DNA of 12,701 bases from Desulfarculaceae bacterium (GTDB lineage: Bacteria > Desulfobacterota > Desulfobacteria > Desulfobacterales > Desulfobacteraceae), in the NCBI GenBank assembly GCA_021737205.1, contig JAIPEK010000038.1, positions 1-12,701 on the forward strand, read 5' to 3'. Made by a program: the position numbers and the translations under genes. Below the pieces are notes generated by a model, which worked only from the letters and a program-made list of their open reading frames with translations, was not told where the DNA came from and did no database searches. This document shows, one piece after another, positions 1-6,072 of the stretch (its first letter is position 1; every line of letters starts with the position of its first letter).

Positions 1-382
1 CTTCCAGTGCATCGCAGAAATACGGATCCCGATAATCACCGTTGTCAAAATTCAGATGCAGAATTTCCATCGCTTTTGCATCATACGGCCGGATTCCGAT
101 TACCGCTCGCGGGGAATAATCCGCTTCCACCCGCTTCATTGTATGGTGATCCGGATCGGATTCCTCAAACGTTGCATACAACATTTTTTCCGTCTGTGGG
201 AACAGTACCGATTTGGCGGAGAGAACGGAATCGGAGTACGCCATATCCGGGTACTCATCTTTGCCGAGCTGCCTTATGGTATGACGGTCCTTGTCTTTTG
301 CAGGCCCGAAGAGCCGGTATTCAGCCCTCGCTTGGTCAATGCCCTGCTCGAATCTGTTTTTATCTATTTTTACCACATTCAT
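1..382 (-). CDS. Sulfhydrogenase beta-subunit/FlxB-like 4Fe-4S electron-transfer protein, N-terminal part (runs off left edge)
   Basis: The reading frame is open from an ATG at 382 to the window edge, giving 127 residues. An AGGGA ribosome-binding site lies about 8 nt ahead of the ATG, and the start is 19 bp after the stop of the preceding gene. Residues 55-65 (SAKSVLFPQTE) and 96-104 (GIRPYDAKA), followed by DYRDPYF at 116-122, resemble the N-terminal domain of the HydB/AsrA family (sulfhydrogenase beta, anaerobic sulfite reductase A, FlxB), which in full length carries C-terminal 4Fe-4S ferredoxin motifs. Those cluster motifs would lie beyond the edge. Members are cytoplasmic electron-transfer subunits that usually pair with an FAD/NAD(P)-binding gamma subunit. 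By context it belongs to the hdrA-mvhD operon and probably links it to NAD(P)H. The family call rests on the N-terminal domain only; which HydB-like subgroup it belongs to cannot be settled here. Confidence 0.78.
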   Translation of the reverse strand, partial: MNVVKIDKNRFEQGIDQARAEYRLFGPAKDKDRHTIRQLGKDEYPDMAYSDSVLSAKSVLFPQTEKMLYATFEESDPDHHTMKRVEADYSPRAVIGIRPYDAKAMEILHLNFDNGDYRDPYFCDALE

Positions 383-401
383 AGTGTATTCCCTTTTTCA
401 T

Positions 402-1349
402 TTACTTGATAAAATCATCAGGATCTTCCGGACTATACGTATCCAGGGGCGGCCGTTTGGTTTGATCAAGTCCCGCATCCCAGCCAAAGAGCTCTGAGGT
501 GTCCTTGTTGAGTTTTTTGGTAAACTCCCTCACTTTGATACCCATGGGGCATGCTTCTTCGCATGCGCCGCAGTCGGTGCATCTGCCCGCACAGTGAAAA
601 GCCCTCAGAAAGTGAAAGGTCTGGATGTCGGTTTCGTTTTGTCCCTTTCCCACCCACTGGGGCCCGGATTCGTCTACAAAACAGGTGGGGCAGTAGCAGA
701 TCGGGCATGCATTCCTGCAGGCATAACACCGAATGCAGTCAGCGGTAAGGTCGGTAAAATACTGATATTTTTCATCCGGGTCCATGGCTTCGATTTTTTC
801 CACGGATGCAAACCGGTTTTTCACCTCAGGTTCCGGCACAAGCTCTCCTGCAAGTTCGTCATAAACCACCGGGTTCGGTTTGATACATGTGGTGCAGCAA
901 TCTCTCAGATAGTCCTGCTTTTTAAGAACCTCCTCTTTATCAAGGGATTTCACAGAGATCTCATCCCCGTTTTCCGAAAATTCAGTCAAATCGCTCCCGA
1001 ATTCCTCTATGATCCGTCTTTTGTCCACCATGCCGGAGCAGGGGACGCCGATGATATACACCTGATCCCTTTTGATTTTGTTTTCCACGATATGGGTGAC
1101 AATGTTCCTGGAATCGCAGCCTTTCGCCGCAACAGCGATTGTCTCGCTGCTGTCCGTGATATAGTTGGCAAGGTTCATCACGCAGGTGCTGTTGAAGACA
1201 AGTTCTCGGGCCTGTTCCACGGTCCGGGCGGCGAACGGGTTGGTGGCCATGGGTATGGAGCCCTTTTTATAGCCGATTACCCTGTCCACCTTCCCCTCTT
1301 TGAGAAGGCTGCCGGCTATGCTCCTGATTTTTTCCGTGTATGTATCCAT
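402..1349 (-). CDS. FrhB/FlxC-like iron-sulfur protein with two 4Fe-4S motifs, third gene of the Hdr operon
   Basis: This is a 315-residue cytoplasmic protein. The N-terminal half has features of the F420-hydrogenase/dehydrogenase beta-subunit (FrhB/FdhB) fold: AAKGCDSRN around 75-82 and IIGVPCSGMVD at 99-109, then a CCTTC motif at 151-155. The C-terminal third holds clustered cysteines at 205, 208, 211, 215, 218, 220 and 223, and a classical ferredoxin motif at 257, 260, 263 and 267 (CTDCGACEEACP), so at least two 4Fe-4S clusters are likely. I chose the ATG at 1349 because AAAGG sits 7 nt upstream and it begins 10 bp after the mvhD stop. The longer frame from 1397 would overlap mvhD and lacks this logic. 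Its place between mvhD and the HydB-like gene suggests an electron-transfer subunit comparable to FlxC of the Flx-Hdr complexes. Family known, exact partner and substrate inferred. Confidence 0.85.
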   Translation of the reverse strand: MDTYTEKIRSIAGSLLKEGKVDRVIGYKKGSIPMATNPFAARTVEQARELVFNSTCVMNLANYITDSSETIAVAAKGCDSRNIVTHIVENKIKRDQVYIIGVPCSGMVDKRRIIEEFGSDLTEFSENGDEISVKSLDKEEVLKKQDYLRDCCTTCIKPNPVVYDELAGELVPEPEVKNRFASVEKIEAMDPDEKYQYFTDLTADCIRCYACRNACPICYCPTCFVDESGPQWVGKGQNETDIQTFHFLRAFHCAGRCTDCGACEEACPMGIKVREFTKKLNKDTSELFGWDAGLDQTKRPPLDTYSPEDPDDFIK

Positions 1350-1359
1350 AAGCTGACCT

Positions 1360-1782
1360 TTAATTGTAGATTTTTTTGAATTTTTCATTGGGGCCAAGGG
1401 CTCTTACCTTTTCGGTAATATCTTTGACCACGTCCACAAACTTGGTTGCTTCGGCCGAAGATATCCAGGAAAAATGGATCCTTTCCCTTTCAATGCCGAT
1501 ATGTTCAATAAGGTTGCCCATGAGAGCGAATTTTCTTCTTGCATAATAATTACCATCCAGGTAATGACATTCTCCAGGATGTCAACCGGAAACCCAGACG
1601 GCATCCGCTCCTTCCCTGAACGCGGACAAAACGAATTTCGGACTCATCCGCCCGGAACAGGGGATCCGGATGACCCGGATATCGGCCGGATATTCCAGCC
1701 GGCTGACCCCGGCAAGGTCTGCTGCGCCATAACTGCACCAGTTGCAGAGAAAACTTACAATTTTTATATCTTTGTCAGGCAT
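1360..1782 (-). CDS. mvhD: MvhD/FlxD-type iron-sulfur subunit, selenoprotein (Sec67)
   Basis: The protein has 140 residues if the in-frame UGA at 1584-1582 is read as selenocysteine. MvhD (VhuD, FlxD) is the small 2Fe-2S subunit that passes electrons from a hydrogenase or NAD(P)H module to HdrA. The four cluster positions are visible: C13 and C16 (CNWCSYGAAD), C42 (IPCSGR), and the motif G-U67-HPGEC72-HY, where the family normally has Cys-His-Pro-Gly-Asp-Cys-His-Tyr. The frame continues intact for 73 residues after UGA with family-like sequence and ends at TAA (1362-1360), which argues against a pseudogene. A strong AAGGAG lies 9 nt before the ATG and overlaps the end of hdrA, 14 bp away. A hairpin 16 nt after UGA is a plausible SECIS. 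Sec at this position is known in VhuD of Methanococcales. Without Sec decoding the product would be a 66-residue fragment lacking part of the cluster ligands. Confidence 0.93.
1549..1565 (-). promoter_or_regulatory. Candidate SECIS hairpin of mvhD
   Basis: On the mRNA strand ATTACC pairs perfectly with GGTAAT around the 5-nt loop TGGAT. The stem begins 16 nt after the UGA, so the loop falls about 22-26 nt after it, inside the spacing reported for bacterial SECIS elements. The loop carries two G residues, as expected for SelB recognition. The secondary structure was folded by eye. Confidence 0.65.
1582..1584 (-). other. UGA selenocysteine codon of mvhD (Sec67)
   Basis: The codon reads TGA on the minus strand between GGT (Gly66) and CAT (His68). 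It replaces the first cysteine of the conserved CHPG-D/E-CHY motif. The reading frame on both sides encodes MvhD without any shift. Confidence 0.92.
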
Positions 1783-1796
1783 AATTCCAGTCTCCT

Positions 1797-4700
1797 TTAT
1801 ACGACTTCATCCAGAGCAAATATCTGTGAAAAGATCTGATCGGTGTTGAACCCTTTCAGGTGAAGGGCGCCGGATCTGCACGAGGCGACGCACAAGCCGC
1901 AGCCCTTGCAAAGAACCGGGTTTATTTCCGCTTTCCCGCTGTATCGGCCTTCTTCGAGAAATGAGGGGGCCGAATACGGGCATATGGCCACACATACACC
2001 GCACGAACTGCATTTTTCCTGATCCACAAGGGCCACGGTGCCGCTTGTGAACAGGTTGTCCTTTTTACCCAGAAGCGTCAGCGCGCGGGAAGCCGCTGCC
2101 TTGCCCTGGGTGATCGCTTCATCCAGCGGTTTGGGATAGTGGCCGGAACCGCAGATGAAAACGCCGTCGGTTGCAAATTCCGCAGGCCCGAGCTTGGCAT
2201 GTTTTTCCACAAAGAATCCTTCTTCGTTGAGAGGGACTTTGAAGAAGTTGGCCAGCTTTTCATCTTTTCTCGGCACGATAGCCGTGGCAAGTACCAGAAG
2301 GTCGGATTCAATTTCAAGGGGCTGTCCCAGGACGTGGTCTCTTGCTTTAATAACGAGACTGCCGTTTTCCGTCCTGACATCCGGCTTGTTTTCAAGGTCG
2401 TACCGGATAAAGATCACACCCAAATCTCTTGCCTGTTTGTAAAGAAGCTCGTTCTCTCCGTACGTGCGGATATCCCTGTAGAGTATAAAGACGTCCATAT
2501 CCGGCTTGCGGGTCTTCAGTTCGATTGCGTTGTGAACCGAATGGGTACAGCATATTTTTGAACAGTACGGCCGGTTCGTATCTCTTGAACCCACGCACTG
2601 GATAAAAGTTGCTGAATTCATTTTGTCCAGCTCGGCGCTGTTTTCAATGAGCATTCGGTCCAGATCAAGCGAAGTAACGACCCTGTCGTCCATGCCGAAG
2701 CCATACTCATCCGGTTCATGGGCTGTGGCTCCGGTGGCCAGAACGGCGGCACCGTATTCAATTTCACTTGAATCACCGTTTTCTGTGATGCGGGACTTGA
2801 AGTTCCCGACAAAACCGTCCGTACTCTCGATGGTCGTGTTCAGGTGAACCTTGATATTGTCGTTTGCATTGACATCTTCGGCAATGGATTTGAGCTTTTT
2901 CTGGATATCCTCGCCTTTGGGTGTTTTATGGAGCTTCAAGGCTTCTCCGCCAAGCCGATCCTGCTTTTCTATGATATGGACCTCATACCCTTGGGCGGAC
3001 AGGCTGCGGGCGGCTGAAATTCCGGCCATTCCCCCGCCTACGACCATTACCCTCTCGTCCATGGGGATTTTTTCCTCTTTGAGCGGTTCGGAAAGAGCAG
3101 CCTTGGAAACCGCCATGCGAACAAGATCCTTTGCTTTTTTCGTGGCCATGTCCGGGTTGTTTTTGTGCACCCACGAGTCATGGTTCCGGATGTTGGTCAT
3201 TTCAAAGAGATATTTGTTCAGTCCGGCATTTTCAAGGGTTTCCTGGAACAGCGGCTCATGGGTTTTGGGCGTACATGCTGCCACCACTATCCGGTTGAGA
3301 TTCTTTTCCTTGATGTATTCCACCATTTTGTCCTGGGTGTCCTGGCTGCAGGCAAACATGGGCTCGTCTGCAAACTCCACATAAGGAAGTGTCTTGGCGT
3401 ATTCCGTCACATGCGCGCAATCGACAACCCCTTTGATGTTGGAGCCGCAGTCGCAGATAAACACGCCGATTCTCGGACGTTCACCCACCACGTTGATCCG
3501 GGGAACCTCCTCCAGCTTCTTGGTTAAAGTGTTTCGGGCCGGGCTCAGGTCGTCGCCTGCCGCGGATGCGGCCGCACTGGCATCGAGTACGGACTGCGGA
3601 ATGTCCTGGGGCCGGTTGAACGCACCTGCCACATAAATTCCGTCCACCGAGCTGGATACCGGATCGAACGTGGAAGTGTTGCAGAAACCTCCGGGCGACA
3701 TTTCAATATTCAGTTTTTCCGCCAGGTTCCGGGTCTCTTCCGGGATTTCAAGCCCTACAGAGAGCACGACCATGTCGTAGATTTCTTTTTGTATCTCACC
3801 TGCTTCATCCGCATAAACCACTTCAAGGTCGTGGGTGCCGGGTACTTCGGTGACCGAATGGACCCTGGAACGGATAAAGTTGATGCCGTGTTTTTCCTGC
3901 GCGTTGTTGTAGTATTTTTCAAAATCCTTGCCAGGTGTCCGCATGTCCATGAAAAAGATCGAGCAGTCGAGCTCGTCTCCGGCATGCTCTTTGGATATGA
4001 TCGCCTCTTTTACCGCGTACATGCAGCAGACCGAGCTGCAGTGGGCGTTGTCGCATTTGTTGATATCCCTGGAGCCCACGCACTGGAACCACGCAATCTT
4101 CTTGGGATCTTTCCTGTAGGCTGCAAGTTCTTTGTCTTTTTTCTTTTTCGGGTTCACCGGAACTTTGGGCATCGTTGTAATATGGCCCATGGTGGGGCCG
4201 GTGGCCGAAAGTATCCGTTCAAACTCCATTGCCGTGACCACGTTGGGATAATTTGAATACTGGTAATTGTCAAATTGGGACGGATCAAAGGGTTTGTATC
4301 CCGGGGACAGGATAATGGAGCCCGTTTTTATGGTCACGGTTTCCTCTTTGTCGTCGAAATTGATGGCGGATGTGGGGCAGGCCTCTTCACAGTTGCCGCA
4401 CTTGTCCTTGGTGAGCTTCAAACAGGTTTCCGGGTCAATCCTATATTTGAGCGGTACGGCCTGAGCGTATTCCACATAGACTGATTTCCTTTTTACAAGG
4501 TCCTCGTTGTATTCGTCATCCGCCTTGCCTGGGCATTTTTCCGCACATGCGCCGCACCCGATACACAGATCCAGATCCACATATCTCGGTTTTTTGAGTA
4601 TGTCGATCTCGAAATTCCCCTTTTCTCCTTTGACATCGATAAGCTCTGAAAGTGTGAGCAATTCAATGTTTAAATGCCGGCCGACCTCGACCAGTGTAGG

Positions 4701-4889
4701 AGCTATAATTCACATTGCACAGTCGTTGGTTGGAAACGTCTTGTCCAGCTGGGCCATAACGCCGCCTATGGCCGGGCCTTTCTCCACAAGATAGACATAG
4801 TAACCCGAGTTCGCCAAATCAAGAGCAGAGAGCATGCCGGATATTCCGCCACCTATTACCGCTACCGATCCTGTTACATTGTTGCCCAT
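1797..4889 (-). CDS. hdrA: HdrA-like heterodisulfide reductase subunit A, tandem two-module flavoprotein, selenoprotein (Sec60)
   Basis: The protein has 1030 residues when the UGA at 4712-4710 is read as selenocysteine. The ATG at 4889 follows AGGAG by 8 nt. Order of parts: FAD-binding GGGISG at 13-18; NDCAM-U60-IIAPTLVEVGRH, where HdrA normally has Cys; ferredoxin motifs at C109/112/115/119 and C156/164/167/171 (the latter with an expanded C-x7-C); QCVGSRD near 269. A second module follows with the HdrA N-terminal domain (CDCGSNI at 479-485, AACTPKTHEP near 537-546), a second FAD motif (VVGGGMAGISAA, about 616-627), a second QCVGSRD near 764, and C-terminal clusters at C960/963/966/970 and C994/997/1000/1004. 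HdrA is the flavin subunit that bifurcates or confurcates electrons. First gene of the operon, 14 bp before mvhD. Much longer than the roughly 650-residue archaeal HdrA. Reading the gene from a later TTG (4661) would remove the first FAD motif. Confidence 0.94.
4677..4694 (-). promoter_or_regulatory. Candidate SECIS hairpin of hdrA
   Basis: On the mRNA strand CTGGTC pairs with GGCCGG (six pairs, two of them G-U) around the loop GAGGTC. The loop contains AGGUC, the same apical bases as the E. coli fdhF SECIS. The stem starts 15 nt after the UGA and the loop about 21 nt after it, in the range used by bacterial SelB. Folded by eye. Confidence 0.65.
4710..4712 (-). other. UGA selenocysteine codon of hdrA (Sec60)
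   Basis: TGA on the minus strand lies between ATG (Met59) and ATT (Ile61) in NDCAM-U-IIAP. HdrA proteins have cysteine here (NDCxxC-I-L/M-AP). The upstream 59 codons include the start, ribosome-binding site and a perfect Rossmann FAD motif in the same frame. Confidence 0.93.
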
Positions 4890-4934
4890 AGCAAAATCTC
4901 CTGTTTGTTTTCAAAAGAACAGATACATAGGTAG

Positions 4935-4950
4935 TTGTGATTCAACACAA
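4935..4950. promoter_or_regulatory. Operator-like interrupted palindrome ahead of hdrA
   Basis: TTGTGATTCAACACAA has arms TTGTG and CACAA around six bases. It lies just at or after the predicted hdrA transcription start and 45 bp before the ATG, a position suited to a repressor. The arms recall CRP/FNR-family and Rex sites but the spacing fits none exactly. No regulator is identified. Confidence 0.35.
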
Positions 4951-4956
4951 AACCCT

Positions 4957-4985
4957 AAAATATAGAAAGTTTTCATCAAAATCAA
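4957..4985 (-). promoter_or_regulatory. Candidate sigma-70 promoter of the hdrA operon
   Basis: On the minus strand a -35 like TTGATT (4985-4980) is separated by 17 nt from a -10 like TATTTT (4962-4957). Transcription would start near 4950, leaving a leader of about 60 nt before the hdrA ATG. Both boxes are imperfect, in a very AT-rich region where chance matches are common. Confidence 0.38.
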
Positions 4986-4990
4986 TTTTT

Positions 4991-5009
4991 ATACGATTTT
5001 AAATCATAT
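4991..5009. repeat. Imperfect AT-rich palindrome between hdrA and miaA
   Basis: ATACGATTTTAAATCATAT pairs at 8 of 9 positions around a central T; the inner GATTT-T-AAATC is perfect. It sits between the divergent hdrA and miaA genes. It could be a protein-binding site or chance in AT-rich DNA. Confidence 0.3.
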
Positions 5010-5066
5010 AAAATTGTGTTAATCAATAATAAATAGAATATATGAAAAAATAGTACAACAATAAAT

Positions 5067-5984
5067 ATGATGAAAACCAAGATAGTCGTGATTGCAGGGC
5101 CCACCGGAATCGGAAAAACCGGTTTCGCCGTCCGGGCGGCCGAACGGTTTGACGGAGAAATCGTCGGAGCCGGTTCCATGCAGATATACCGGTACATGAA
5201 TATCGGTACGGCCAAGCCGGATAAAGAAGAGCAGGCACTTGCAAAGCACCATTTGATCGATATTGCCGATCCGGATGAACCGTTTGACGCGGCGGCATAC
5301 ATCAGGGAGGCGGACCGGGCGATACAGGACATCACCGAAAGAGGGAAGATCCCTATCGTGGCCGGCGGAACAGGGCTTTACATAAGAGCTCTCGTGCATG
5401 GCCTCTACGGCCGGAGGAGCCCGGACCCGGCTGTTATGGAAAGGCTTGAGCGTGAACTCGATACCCGGGGCGCCGAATGGCTCCACGGAAGGCTTGCTGA
5501 AATCGACCCGCAGCTTGCCGAAACCATACACCCGAATGATACGTTCCGGGTGACAAGGGCGCTGGAAGTATTTGAGAGCACCGGCACGGTCAAGTCGAAT
5601 TTTCTTAAAAATCATAATTTTGAAGATTTGCGGTATGACTGTATGAAAATAGGACTCTGCATGGACCGCGGGCTTTTGTATGAAAGAATCAACCGCAGGG
5701 TGGATGAAATGATTGCCTCCGGTTTGACGGACGAGGTGAAAAACCTGCTGAAAATGGGATATTCAGGGGATCTGAAATCGATGCAGTCCATCGGGTACCG
5801 GCACATAAACGAGTACCTTGAAGGGAAAAACGATTTTGAAGAAACCGTGCGAACCTTGAAACGGGATACCCGCAGATTTGCAAAACGCCAGTTTACCTGG
5901 TTTTCAAAGGAAAAAAGTCTGCTCTGGCTTTCCCCTTCTGAACTGGAGGATGCCTGGAAAAGGATCGATGAATTTCTTGGATGA
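5067..5984 (+). CDS. miaA: tRNA dimethylallyltransferase MiaA
   Basis: The 305-residue protein transfers a dimethylallyl group to N6 of A37 in tRNAs that read codons starting with U. Visible family motifs: P-loop GPTGIGKT at 11-18, MQIYRYMNIGTAKP at 38-51, AGGTGLYI at 99-106, IHPNDTFRVTRALE at 154-167, QSIGYRH at 240-246 and RDTRRFAKRQFTWF at 266-279. Length is normal for the family. Two ATG codons stand in tandem (5067 and 5070); neither has a clear Shine-Dalgarno sequence, so the exact first residue is uncertain. The conserved Asp of the A-D-S-M/A-Q motif (Asp42 in E. coli, proposed general base) is replaced by Gly36 (codon GGT at 5172-5174). All other motifs look intact. The gene is divergent from hdrA and appears to be transcribed alone or with the lipoprotein gene 88 bp downstream, which also has its own promoter. 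Confidence 0.96.
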   Translation: MMKTKIVVIAGPTGIGKTGFAVRAAERFDGEIVGAGSMQIYRYMNIGTAKPDKEEQALAKHHLIDIADPDEPFDAAAYIREADRAIQDITERGKIPIVAGGTGLYIRALVHGLYGRRSPDPAVMERLERELDTRGAEWLHGRLAEIDPQLAETIHPNDTFRVTRALEVFESTGTVKSNFLKNHNFEDLRYDCMKIGLCMDRGLLYERINRRVDEMIASGLTDEVKNLLKMGYSGDLKSMQSIGYRHINEYLEGKNDFEETVRTLKRDTRRFAKRQFTWFSKEKSLLWLSPSELEDAWKRIDEFLG

Positions 5985-5989
5985 AAATT

Positions 5990-6017
5990 TTGACATATTC
6001 TGTAATTTCTATATATT
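5990..6017 (+). promoter_or_regulatory. Sigma-70-type promoter of the lipoprotein gene
   Basis: A perfect -35 TTGACA (5990-5995) is followed after 16 nt by TATATT (6012-6017), one mismatch from consensus. It begins just after the miaA stop. Transcription would start near 6024, about 50 nt before the ATG at 6073. Confidence 0.62.
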
Positions 6018-6072
6018 GTTCTAATTTTGACGTTGGACGTACAGACGGAAACTTTTTACTGAATTTGAGTTT

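Noticed and set aside
594..1379. Plus-strand open frame of 261 codons
   Set aside because: It lies entirely antisense to the 4Fe-4S gene and the mvhD end and has no recognisable protein features.
1360..1782. mvhD as a frameshifted or nonsense pseudogene
   Set aside because: The frame is unchanged across UGA, the stop sits exactly at a conserved Cys, family sequence continues to a normal end, and the neighbouring hdrA shows the same pattern.
4659..4661. TTG start for a 954-residue HdrA
   Set aside because: It has no ribosome-binding site and would discard the FAD motif; the in-frame ATG at 4889 has AGGAG and complete N-terminal homology through UGA.
4935..4950. Rex binding site
   Set aside because: Rex sites are 18 bp with arms TTGTGA/TCACAA; here the gap between TTGTG and CACAA is 6 rather than 8, so only a general operator-like call is kept.
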